Assembly: GCA_003519545.1 (NCBI GenBank)
Contig: DOWN01000345.1
Span: 204 to 12,141, forward strand
Direction: 5' to 3'
Origin: Bacteroidota bacterium
GTDB taxonomy: Bacteria; Bacteroidota; Ignavibacteria; Tepidaquicellales; Tepidaquicellaceae
Length of the DNA: 11,938 nucleotides
Each line of letters opens with the position of its first letter. The first letter of the stretch is position 1. Made by a program: the position numbers and the translations under genes. The notes beneath the pieces were generated by a model. The model was not told where the DNA came from and searched no databases. It was given only the letters and a program-made list of their open reading frames with translations. This document shows positions 1 through 6,720 of the stretch, in pieces.

Positions 1-62
1 TTATTTTACATTTATTATGTTTTGCTATAAATCAATTCTCTAAAAAATTTTAATCTCTTAAT

Positions 63-1268
63 ATGAAAAATTTCCTCAAATTTTTTGTTACTGTTTTTTT
101 GATTTTATCTTTTGTCTCTGCTTCTGAAATTTCTGCTCAGGAATATACGGCTAAACTTGAAAAGCTAAAGTCTCTTGCCGATAGCGTTACAAATTATTAC
201 AGACAAAATATGGATGTGAAACAAGGAGGTTTTTATATTTACATTAATACTCCTGATGAAACCTATTTGGTTTATAGCGGATTGAATCAAGACATAACAC
301 CACTTTCAAATCTCCGTTTAGCAAGCATCACAAAAACTTTTACTGCTGCTTCTATTATGAAACTGTATGATGAAGGTCTATTAGATATTGCTGATGTCAT
401 CACCAATAAAATTCCCGGCACTGATAAATCTTATGTCCCTGATGATGAAAACTATGATCTGCCTTTCAAAAATAAAATCACAATTGAAATGCTTCTCGGT
501 CACAGAGCAGGTGTTTTTGATGTGACTAATACAGCAATTCCCGATTCCATCAAAGAACCTTATGCAGGAATTACATACCCTATGTATATTATGGAAACTC
601 TAAAAGATTCACTTCATACTTTTGATTTTGATGAACTCACAGGTATCGTTGCTAAAAATAAACTTTATTACTTTGAACCGGGAGAAGGTTTTCATTACTC
701 AAATACAGGATATCATATTCTCGGAAAAATTATTGAACGTGTTTCAGGGCTTACTTATTCTGAATTCATTGAGAAGAATTTTTTCGATAAGTTAGATATA
801 AAAGCATACTCCATCTGGAAAGGAACTGATACTCAAATTCCTGAACCTAATATTCAAAGTTATTTTCAAATTGACGGAAATTCAATCAACACAACTATTG
901 ATAATATGTCGCCAAATGTAGCCGATGGAAATATTATTTCTTCACCTGAAGAAATTTCTAAATGGATGAGGTTACTCATTACGGGCAAAGCAGGTGTTTC
1001 TCCAAAAAGTATAGAAAAAATGATTCAGATGAAACCGGGTGATAAAGTTCAGAATTTATACGGACTTGGATTGACCGTAAATCAAGGGCTTGGCTATGGA
1101 CACGACGGTGCTCATAATGCATACCTGAATGTTCTCAGACATAATCCTGAAAATGGTGTTACAGTTTTCGCTGCTTGTAATTTCTGGTATATAAAAGATT
1201 TATATACTCAAGGTTATTCACTTAATAAATTTGCTCTCGACGCTGTAAATATTGTTACAGGAAAATAA
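63..1268 (+). CDS. Exported serine hydrolase, beta-lactamase class C / DD-peptidase fold
   Basis: The 401-residue protein starts with a signal peptide (hydrophobic residues about 4-20, likely cleavage after SAQ near residue 26), so it acts in the periplasm or outside the cell. The three catalytic motifs of the class C beta-lactamase / penicillin-binding serine hydrolase family are visible. The nucleophile motif is SITK (S88, K91), the second motif is YSN (212-214), and the third is HDG (347-349) in the place of KTG/HxG. The family region LLGHRAGVFD (144-153) corresponds to the usual LLtHtSG. The family includes DD-carboxypeptidases, esterases and true beta-lactamases; sequence alone does not give the substrate, and a resistance role should not be assumed. 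Length is normal for a single-domain member. The ATG is preceded by TCTTAAT with no Shine-Dalgarno. It is 172 bases from the next gene and no functional link to it is evident. Confidence -1.
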   Translation: MKNFLKFFVTVFLILSFVSASEISAQEYTAKLEKLKSLADSVTNYYRQNMDVKQGGFYIYINTPDETYLVYSGLNQDITPLSNLRLASITKTFTAASIMKLYDEGLLDIADVITNKIPGTDKSYVPDDENYDLPFKNKITIEMLLGHRAGVFDVTNTAIPDSIKEPYAGITYPMYIMETLKDSLHTFDFDELTGIVAKNKLYYFEPGEGFHYSNTGYHILGKIIERVSGLTYSEFIEKNFFDKLDIKAYSIWKGTDTQIPEPNIQSYFQIDGNSINTTIDNMSPNVADGNIISSPEEISKWMRLLITGKAGVSPKSIEKMIQMKPGDKVQNLYGLGLTVNQGLGYGHDGAHNAYLNVLRHNPENGVTVFAACNFWYIKDLYTQGYSLNKFALDAVNIVTGK

Positions 1269-1286
1269 AATTTCATAAACTTAAAA

Positions 1287-1328
1287 AATCCTAACAATTT
1301 TATTCTAAAAAAAATTGTACACAGGATT
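1287..1328. repeat. Imperfect inverted repeat downstream of the serine hydrolase
   Basis: Outer arms AATCCT (1287-1292) and AGGATT (1323-1328) enclose inner arms CAATTTT (1295-1301) and AAAATTG (1311-1317), giving a 13-bp interrupted stem starting 18 bases after the stop codon. It has no downstream T-run, so it is not a canonical terminator, though it may protect or end the transcript. It is the first of three consecutive inverted repeats in this gap and shares three bases with the second. Confidence 0.45.
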
Positions 1329-1355
1329 ACTATGTTCAAAAATTAACATAGTAAT
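1326..1355. repeat. Perfect 11-bp inverted repeat, 8-nt loop
   Basis: ATTACTATGTT (1326-1336) and its exact reverse complement AACATAGTAAT (1345-1355) are separated by 8 bases. It could be a transcript-end hairpin, a protein-binding palindrome for the downstream gene, or part of a small repeat element. It is not followed by a T-run. Confidence 0.6.
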
Positions 1356-1357
1356 AA

Positions 1358-1409
1358 AACTTATTTATCAATTAATTTCCTTGAATAATAGTTCGCTTAT
1401 AAATAAGTT
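1358..1409. repeat. Perfect 11-bp inverted repeat, 30-nt spacer
   Basis: AACTTATTTAT (1358-1368) and ATAAATAAGTT (1399-1409) are exact reverse complements. The element ends 31 bases before the start of the Asp-box gene, so it may lie in that gene's leader or promoter. The arms contain only A/T plus one G/C pair, so a chance origin is more likely than for its neighbour. Confidence 0.4.
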
Positions 1410-1440
1410 AAGAAGTATCATTCAGTTTTAAAATCTTAAT

Positions 1441-3969
1441 ATGAAATTATTTTTTAAAATTTCTTTTCTTGTAGTTTTTCTCATTCTCATTTCTTTTATA
1501 TCAATAAATTTTTTCTCCACAAATAAATTCTCACCTGAAAAAAACTCAACACAGGAAATCGCAAATCCCAAAGTGGAAGATGTATTTTTTGCTGACTGGC
1601 ATAAACCTTATTCAGCAAATCTCGAAACTTCTCAACTTATAAATATCTGGAATGAAGTGAAAAAATTACCCGGCGAAAATATCGCAGGTGATAACCAGGA
1701 TAGCCATTGGGTTTGTATCGGTCCTTACGGAAATTATGTTAACTATGTAAATCCTAATACAATATTTTCAGGCAGAGTTCGTGATGTCAGGTTTGGCTCT
1801 GATAATAAAATTTATGTAGGTGCTGCTTCAGGTGGTCTTTGGGAAATTGACAGCAATTCCTATAATCCAATTTCAGAATCTGTAACATCTCAAAATACAG
1901 GTTCATTCGATTTTCAACCCGGAAATCAAAACTTAATAATTCTTGGAACAGGTGAGCCATTCAGAAGATCAGGCACAGGTCTTTGGCGATCAACTGACAA
2001 AGGTCAGACCTGGAATCATATTTCAATGGCGGGAGATAATCCATCGTCATTTTATAAAATAAGGTTTGCAAATTCAAATACAGTTCATGCTGCAACAAAA
2101 TCAGGTTATTACAGATCTGATGATGCCGGATTAACCTGGACTAAGTTTATGTCAGGAGAAATTTCTGATGTGGCTATCAATTCACAAAATCCGGAAATTG
2201 TCTATTGTGGATATTGGGATAATAGTTCGGGTAATGGTGGAGTGTATAAATCTACAAATTCAGGAACTAACTGGACACGTTTAACAGGTCAAATTCCTTC
2301 TGGAAATAATGTCGGAAGAGTTCTCATTTCAATCTTTGCGGGGAATCCGGAAATTTTATATGTTATGATGACAAATGATGATGATGATACTTTTAAGGGA
2401 ATTTATAAAACAGCAAACGGTGGAGTGAACTGGGCGAATGTTTCTCCTAATAATGATATTGTTGATGGTATTGGTTGGTATGTCAGTTCGCTTGGAGTAA
2501 GCCCTGTAAATCCGAATATGATTTTTGCCGGCGGATTATGGTTATGGAAAAGTTCAACAGGGGGTGCAACTTGGTCAAAAATTGAGTTCGCTGATAATCC
2601 AAATATACACGTTGATCATCACGTGGTCGCATGGAAACAGGATGGTTCTGAAGTGTGTATTGGTCATGACGGCGGAATTTCTTTATCTTCAGATAACGGA
2701 GTAACTTTTTCAACTGCTAAAAATAAATTACCTGTCACACAGTTTTTTGGTTTCAGTATAAATCCTAAAGATCATAAAAAAATTGCAGGTGCTTCTCAAG
2801 ATAATGCATTGCTTATCACTACCAATGGTGGCACAGAATGGAAGTTCACAATATTTGGCGGCGGTGGGGACGGATCAAACACTGCATATAATTCATACGA
2901 CACAAGTTATCTTTATGGAATTTTTGGAATTCTCGGAGGACCTATTTCGTTCGGAAGATTTGTATCTTCAAACTCCGGTTTAACCTGGTCAGCGATAAAC
3001 GCCGGGCTTGAACCTTCACAACAATATAATCCTAAAATCAGAACAGACAGATTTTCTTCTTCTTTTGTTTATACTAATTCTAATTTACATATTTATCAAT
3101 CAACCAATCACGGTTCAAACTGGTCGGTATTGAATGCAACGGCATTTCCTGTTAACGTAAATAATTTTTCAGTAACAACTTACAGAAAAATTTCTCATAT
3201 GTATGTATGTTTAAATTCCGCAGATGCGGGTAAAAGACTTAGATTAAAAATTGGCGATAATGATTTTGCTGAAGTTTCAAATACACTTCCTGCGGGTATT
3301 TCCGTAAGAAATGTTATAATGCACAGAGATAATTTTAAAATCGCTTATGCGGTGATAAACGGATTATCAGCAGGTAATAAAGTTTTTAAAACTACAGACA
3401 GAGGAAATAACTGGGTGAATATTTCAGGTAACCTTCCGAATGTCCCCGTATCTGATTTAGTTACGTTTGATAAGAATGATAACATACTTTACTTAGGAAC
3501 GGAAATGGGATGTTATAAAACAATGAACGGAGGTGAGAACTGGTTCCTTTGGAATTCAGGAATGCCTGATGCAAACATTATAACTGAAATGAGTTCATAC
3601 CGGAATGCGAACGGAAAGTTTGTTGTTGCCGCGGCTTCTTATGGAAGAAGTATCTGGGAAAGAGTTGAAACTTTAAATCTCGCATTTTCTAATTTTGATG
3701 TTCCCGATAATTATGAACTTAAACAAAATTTTCCTAATCCTTTTAATCCATCTACAATAATTGGATTTGATTTACCTTCGCAGTCTTTTGTGAAACTGAA
3801 AATTTATGATGTCACCGGAAGGGAAGTGGGAACTCTTGTAAATGAAGAGTTGGATGCTGGTGAATATGAATTTCAGTTTAATGCTGCTAACTTAAGTTCA
3901 GGAGTATATTTCTATACACTTCAAACTCCGGACTTTAAAGAAACTAAACGAATGATTTACGTCAGATAG
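1441..3969 (+). CDS. Asp-box (BNR) beta-propeller protein exported by type IX secretion
   Basis: The 842-residue protein has an N-terminal hydrophobic signal segment (about 4-26). It then carries eleven Asp-box motifs of the form S/T-x-D/N-x-G-x-T-W, beginning near residues 184, 226, 271, 324, 371, 416, 460, 509, 554, 651 and 694. These are the turns of sialidase/VPS10-like beta-propellers, and the number and spacing suggest one or two propellers. A HVDHH cluster (390-394) and HDGG (409-412) in the middle may be structural or metal-binding. Residues about 757-842 form a T9SS type A C-terminal sorting domain: NFPNPFNPST (763-772), a KIYDVTGREV strand, GEYEF, SSGVYFYTL and a basic end (KRMIYVR). 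T9SS cargo is carried across the outer membrane and the domain is usually removed on surface attachment or release. No sialidase or other catalytic set is recognised, so adhesion or carbohydrate binding is as likely as hydrolysis. There is no Shine-Dalgarno. Confidence 0.88.
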   Translation: MKLFFKISFLVVFLILISFISINFFSTNKFSPEKNSTQEIANPKVEDVFFADWHKPYSANLETSQLINIWNEVKKLPGENIAGDNQDSHWVCIGPYGNYVNYVNPNTIFSGRVRDVRFGSDNKIYVGAASGGLWEIDSNSYNPISESVTSQNTGSFDFQPGNQNLIILGTGEPFRRSGTGLWRSTDKGQTWNHISMAGDNPSSFYKIRFANSNTVHAATKSGYYRSDDAGLTWTKFMSGEISDVAINSQNPEIVYCGYWDNSSGNGGVYKSTNSGTNWTRLTGQIPSGNNVGRVLISIFAGNPEILYVMMTNDDDDTFKGIYKTANGGVNWANVSPNNDIVDGIGWYVSSLGVSPVNPNMIFAGGLWLWKSSTGGATWSKIEFADNPNIHVDHHVVAWKQDGSEVCIGHDGGISLSSDNGVTFSTAKNKLPVTQFFGFSINPKDHKKIAGASQDNALLITTNGGTEWKFTIFGGGGDGSNTAYNSYDTSYLYGIFGILGGPISFGRFVSSNSGLTWSAINAGLEPSQQYNPKIRTDRFSSSFVYTNSNLHIYQSTNHGSNWSVLNATAFPVNVNNFSVTTYRKISHMYVCLNSADAGKRLRLKIGDNDFAEVSNTLPAGISVRNVIMHRDNFKIAYAVINGLSAGNKVFKTTDRGNNWVNISGNLPNVPVSDLVTFDKNDNILYLGTEMGCYKTMNGGENWFLWNSGMPDANIITEMSSYRNANGKFVVAAASYGRSIWERVETLNLAFSNFDVPDNYELKQNFPNPFNPSTIIGFDLPSQSFVKLKIYDVTGREVGTLVNEELDAGEYEFQFNAANLSSGVYFYTLQTPDFKETKRMIYVR

Positions 3970-4036
3970 AAAATATATTATGTCATAACTGATTTAGTTA
4001 ATCATTATACTCCGCAACCGTTCAAAAATAAAATAC

Positions 4037-4061
4037 TTCACCTCGAATCCCGCTAAGTCGG
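4037..4061. repeat. Dispersed intergenic repeat, copy 1 (degenerate)
   Basis: This 25-base stretch matches 6493-6517 at 21 of 25 positions, including the shared cores CGAATCCC and GTCGG. This copy has lost the right palindromic arm. Two further CGAAT-containing bits follow (CACGAATTA at 4072-4080 and CCGAATTT at 4082-4089), suggesting a decayed mosaic of the same family. It lies between the Asp-box gene and the copper cluster. Confidence 0.5.
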
Positions 4062-4103
4062 TACATGATTTCACGAATTAGCCGAATTTATATTTTCCAA
4101 TCT

Positions 4104-4119
4104 TTTGACATAAGTCAAA
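4104..4119. promoter_or_regulatory. FNR/DNR-type operator upstream of the copper cluster
   Basis: TTTGACATAAGTCAAA is two perfect 6-bp arms around a 4-base spacer, that is TTGAC-N4-GTCAA. CRP/FNR-family regulators of anaerobic and nitrogen-oxide metabolism (FNR, DNR/NNR, HcpR types) bind closely related TTGAY-N4-RTCAA sites. The centre is 4111.5. A Bacteroidota-like -7 element lies at 4142-4149, which would place the start of transcription near 4152-4153 and the site near -41.5, the classic class II activator position. The regulator is not in the window. Operator assignment is inference from motif and position. Confidence 0.6.
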
Positions 4120-4141
4120 GACTTTAACTGTTCATTTTCAT

Positions 4142-4149
4142 TAATTTTA
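4142..4149 (+). promoter_or_regulatory. Candidate -7 promoter element of the copper cluster
   Basis: TAATTTTA matches the Bacteroidota -7 consensus TAnnTTTG at all but the last base. No matching TTTG element is seen at the expected upstream distance, which fits an activator-dependent promoter served by the palindrome at 4104-4119. The predicted leader is only about ten bases. In DNA this AT-rich such matches occur by chance, so the support is mainly the spacing to the palindrome. Confidence 0.3.
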
Positions 4150-4161
4150 TATTAAAAAAAG

Positions 4162-4518
4162 ATGAAAAAGTTAATAACATTTATCCTATTAGTTTCAGTT
4201 ATCAGCGTTCAGGATTTATTCTCACAGTCAGTTTCTCAAACAGTTTCCGGTTCCGGCGGAATGGATATGAAAGTTTATACTGAATGGTTACTTGTGGCTG
4301 TATTTATCCTCTTTGCATTAATCTTTGGAAATCTGATTTTCAGCAAACCCGCTGAACTAACTCTACCATCAAATGAAGTTATTTCAATACCAATAGCATT
4401 TTCAGGAAATTCAATTTATTTATCAGCGGGAATCAGTTCTGATTTAAAAAACTTAAATTTATTACTAAGTTCAGCGTTATTTATGTTGTTAATTATAATC
4501 GTATTACTTTTAATTTAA
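4162..4518 (+). CDS. Small two-helix membrane protein, first gene of the copper cluster
   Basis: I do not recognise this 118-residue protein. It begins with a signal-like segment (MKK, then hydrophobic to about residue 20, possible cleavage after FSQ). A short Ser/Gly-rich stretch and GGMDMK (32-37) follow. There is a transmembrane helix at about 43-60, a roughly 38-residue hydrophilic segment and a second helix at about 99-118 that runs to the last residue. There are no cysteines or histidines, so it is unlikely to bind copper or haem itself apart from the methionines in GGMDM. It begins just after the FNR-type palindrome and ends 4 bases before the next gene, so co-transcription with the CPKC protein and the cupredoxin protein is very likely. 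A role as membrane partner or anchor of the copper protein is a guess from position. The ATG is preceded by an A-run, not by a clear Shine-Dalgarno. Confidence 0.75.
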   Translation: MKKLITFILLVSVISVQDLFSQSVSQTVSGSGGMDMKVYTEWLLVAVFILFALIFGNLIFSKPAELTLPSNEVISIPIAFSGNSIYLSAGISSDLKNLNLLLSSALFMLLIIIVLLLI

Positions 4519-4522
4519 AATT

Positions 4523-4861
4523 ATGAAAACACTTAAAATATTACTCGCATCCTTAACATTAATTACTATATCATTTTTATATTCCAGTGAAGTATTAGCA
4601 TGTCCGAAGTGTAATGAAGATTTCAGAAATCAACTGATGAACGAAAGAAAAAATTCACTCGGTGCAAAGGAATTGCTCAAAGCAATTGAAAACCAAACTG
4701 ATTCAAATCAATATATTTCCTCTCCAGTTGTATATAAAGGTCAGTCTGATATGATACCTGAAACAAAACAAGTTGCAGAAGTAAAAACTGATAAAGAAAA
4801 TTCAGTCTCCTTATTTGATAAAATCAAAATGTTTGTTCACGTGTGGTTATGGTATATGTAA
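4523..4861 (+). CDS. Small exported CPxC protein, second gene of the copper cluster
   Basis: This 112-residue protein is not assigned to a named family. A signal peptide (hydrophobic about 5-20) is followed by SSEVLA, and then C27-P-K-C30. If signal peptidase I cuts after VLA, the mature protein begins with the CPKC motif. A lipoprotein is a weaker alternative, because VLAC is a poor lipobox. The next stretch (about 31-57, charged, with RNSLGAKELLKAIEN-like character) looks helical. The centre is hydrophilic, and the last 15 residues are aromatic and hydrophobic (MFVHVWLWYM), possibly membrane-associating. A CxxC pair at an exported N-terminus could bind copper or take part in thiol redox chemistry. 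Next to a multicopper protein, a copper-delivery or maturation role is plausible but unproven. The start follows the previous stop by 4 bases, and the next gene is 41 bases downstream. Confidence 0.75.
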   Translation: MKTLKILLASLTLITISFLYSSEVLACPKCNEDFRNQLMNERKNSLGAKELLKAIENQTDSNQYISSPVVYKGQSDMIPETKQVAEVKTDKENSVSLFDKIKMFVHVWLWYM

Positions 4862-4902
4862 TTTTATGATTTAAAATTTTAAAGAAATTAAACTAAGAAA
4901 AA

Positions 4903-6441
4903 ATGAAAACCTTACAAATTAAAAAGATAATTTATTTAACAGTCTCAGTGTTTATGTTTTTTTCACTTACAAATTTAAAAGCACAAAATAAAACCAACGA
5001 TACAAAGTTTATAGAAGTAATCAACAGAGATAACGGATTGTCTATTCCGACCTCAAGTTTCGTTCCGCAAAATGAAAATATAAAACCGGACGTATCCGTT
5101 ACGATCGAACTCTCCGAAGGAGAGGCATATCTCGGTGCAGGCGTGATGTTCAAAGGGTTTGTGATTGACGGAAATATTCCCGGACCTAATATAGTTGTGA
5201 ATGAAGGTGATATCGTTGAGTTCATAGTCGTAAATAAAGGTACAATTCCTCATGGTGCTTCAATTCACTCTGCTTCAACTCAAACTTCAAAATATCTTGG
5301 AAAAATTTACGCAGGTGAAACTAAATCAATGTTGTTTAAAGCCTCAAGGCCGGGAGTATATATGTATCACTGTGCTCCGGGTGGACACGGAATACCAATG
5401 CACATTCTTTTTGGTCAATATGGAATGATGACTGTTAAACCAAAGAAACAATATAAACTTGAACAGTTACTGAATAAAAAACCTGACGTTGAAATTTATT
5501 TATTACAACATGAAATTTATTCAAGCGGAAAAGATGCTATTGACGGAAATCCGATTTATACTCTTTGGAACGGAAAACTTTTCAGATATGTAGAGCAACC
5601 AATCAAAGCAAAACCGGGTGATTACGTAAGAATTAATTATCTTAATGTTGGTCCTAATAAAGTTTCAACTTTTCATATAGTCGGCATAATGTGGGATTTT
5701 GTATATTGGCAGGGAAATCCTGATTTACCTCAGGCAGGCGGACAGACTGTTACATCAGGTCCATCTGATTCATGGGTTATCGAATTCAGAATGCCACCGG
5801 ATGAAGGTGCTTATACAATGCTTGATCACGCGGTAAGTGCTGCGGATAGAGGTGCAATTGGTTTATTAATGTGTGACAAAAATGCTCAGACTCCTGTTGT
5901 TGTTACTTCTGAAGGTCCTAAATATGAAAAGAAAGAATTTGATGAAATAAAATCAAAAATTATAAGAGTAGTTGCACCTTTTGAACCGGGAACACCTGAT
6001 ATAGATCCTGTAGTCGAATATGGACCTGAAGTAAAAGATGTTATGGTTAAAATAATCGGAAACAGTTTTTTTCCTAAGTCAATTAAAGTTCATCAGGGTA
6101 CTACTGTGACATTTCAAAACGAAGATGTATTCACATATATGGAAGGTGAATTTTCAGGAATACATACAGCGACCACTTATGATGCACCGGCACCATTTAA
6201 TTCACCGCTCTTGGGACATGCCGAATCATTCAAAGTAAAACTTGATAAGACAGGAGCATATAATTATTTATGTGCACCGCATATTTATATGAAAGGTGTT
6301 GTAACAGTGGTTGCTGATGAGAGTTCATCAGGAGCAGGAATGTTATGGATAATCGTTTTAGTTGCCGTTGCAATTCTATTGATTGTATTTATTTTATTAA
6401 AAGTGAATTCAATTAAGAAAAAAGTTGGAGTAGTGAACTGA
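4903..6441 (+). CDS. Membrane-anchored NirK-like multicopper protein with C-terminal blue-copper domain
   Basis: The 512-residue protein has a signal peptide (about 1-28, ending KAQ), two cupredoxin domains arranged as in copper nitrite reductase (about 65-180 and 195-325), a third cupredoxin domain (about 378-471) and a C-terminal helix (480-500) followed by KKK. The core type 1 site is H117, C157 and H167. The type 2 ligands are H122, H156 (in YHCAPGG) and H309 (in LDHA). H258 (in STFHIVG) matches the catalytic His of NirK, and the H258-H309 distance of 51 equals that of the Alcaligenes enzyme (H255-H306). Two key positions differ: the catalytic Asp is S120 (HGASIH for HNIDFH), and the type 1 axial Met is Q172 (HILFGQ for HVVSGM). 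The third domain has an amicyanin-like set: H421 and C457-x2-H460-x2-M463. It is probably periplasmic and membrane-tethered, with the third domain passing electrons to the core. It could be nitrite reductase or another two-domain multicopper oxidase. No symbol is given because of the substitutions. Confidence 0.88.
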   Translation: MKTLQIKKIIYLTVSVFMFFSLTNLKAQNKTNDTKFIEVINRDNGLSIPTSSFVPQNENIKPDVSVTIELSEGEAYLGAGVMFKGFVIDGNIPGPNIVVNEGDIVEFIVVNKGTIPHGASIHSASTQTSKYLGKIYAGETKSMLFKASRPGVYMYHCAPGGHGIPMHILFGQYGMMTVKPKKQYKLEQLLNKKPDVEIYLLQHEIYSSGKDAIDGNPIYTLWNGKLFRYVEQPIKAKPGDYVRINYLNVGPNKVSTFHIVGIMWDFVYWQGNPDLPQAGGQTVTSGPSDSWVIEFRMPPDEGAYTMLDHAVSAADRGAIGLLMCDKNAQTPVVVTSEGPKYEKKEFDEIKSKIIRVVAPFEPGTPDIDPVVEYGPEVKDVMVKIIGNSFFPKSIKVHQGTTVTFQNEDVFTYMEGEFSGIHTATTYDAPAPFNSPLLGHAESFKVKLDKTGAYNYLCAPHIYMKGVVTVVADESSSGAGMLWIIVLVAVAILLIVFILLKVNSIKKKVGVVN

Positions 6442-6492
6442 TTGTTAAATCAAAAACCCCGCCAAATTAGAATGAATATCACGAAGAATTAA

Positions 6493-6529
6493 TTCACCAC
6501 GAATCCCATTATGTCGGATTCGTGGTGAA
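6493..6529. repeat. Dispersed intergenic repeat, copy 2: perfect 14-bp hairpin
   Basis: Left arm 6493-6506 (TTCACCACGAATCC) and right arm 6516-6529 (GGATTCGTGGTGAA) are exact reverse complements around a 9-base loop. The left arm and loop match the repeat at 4037-4061 at 21 of 25 positions. It starts 52 bases after the stop of the copper protein and has no T-run behind it (GTTATTAAT follows). It is therefore better read as a REP-like repeat that may stabilise or end the copper-cluster transcript than as a canonical terminator. Confidence 0.7.
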
Positions 6530-6609
6530 GTTATTAATCGATTTGGACAGATATACTCATTTATTTATTTTCCCTTACATTCTGACTAATAAATTGATTC
6601 CGCTTAAGT

Positions 6610-6617
6610 TATATTTG
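6610..6617 (+). promoter_or_regulatory. Candidate -7 promoter element for prfC
   Basis: TATATTTG is an exact match to the Bacteroidota -7 consensus TAnnTTTG and would give a leader of about 95 bases before prfC. The nearest TTG upstream (6594-6596) is only 13 bases away instead of the usual 17-23, so the -33 element is missing. Chance is possible in such AT-rich DNA. Confidence 0.3.
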
Positions 6618-6720
6618 TAAATGCCATTACTAAAGAACTTCCTCTAACAGATTTCGTTTTCTCAATTAAATTCTCAATTTAAATTTAATTTAATTTTACT
6701 TTTTTCAATTTAAAATAACT

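Noticed and set aside
63..1268. Antibiotic-resistance beta-lactamase.
   Set aside because: The motifs are shared by many esterases and DD-peptidases of the fold, and there is no resistance context or class-defining third motif.
2368..2391. GAT triplet repeat in the Asp-box gene (TNDDDD) as a slippage or phase-variation tract.
   Set aside because: It has too few units, and a change of whole triplets would keep the frame, so it is ordinary low-complexity coding sequence.
2483..2713. Reverse-strand open frame inside the Asp-box gene, and similar short frames at 2783-2983, 4932-5253, 6886-7083, 7710-7937 and 9191-9376.
   Set aside because: They lie wholly within well-supported genes, lack family features and look like codon-use shadows.
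4041..4056. CTCGAATCCCGC resembles the T-arm of a tRNA (TTCGAATCC).
   Set aside because: The 5' side has no complementary arm, no anticodon or D-arm can be placed, and the same stretch recurs as an intergenic hairpin at 6493-6529.
4523..4861. Lipoprotein reading with C27 as the lipidated cysteine.
   Set aside because: The preceding VLA has Leu at -2 and Glu at -4 and is separated from the hydrophobic core, which is a poor lipobox. Signal peptidase I cleavage after VLA fits better, though lipidation cannot be excluded.
5786..5800. Loss of the NirK catalytic His, judged from the Met in HIVGIMWD aligned to the second His of HLIGGHGD.
   Set aside because: Counting from the type 2 ligand shows the catalytic His is the first one (51 residues before it), which is conserved as H258. 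The Met replaces only the second-shell His.
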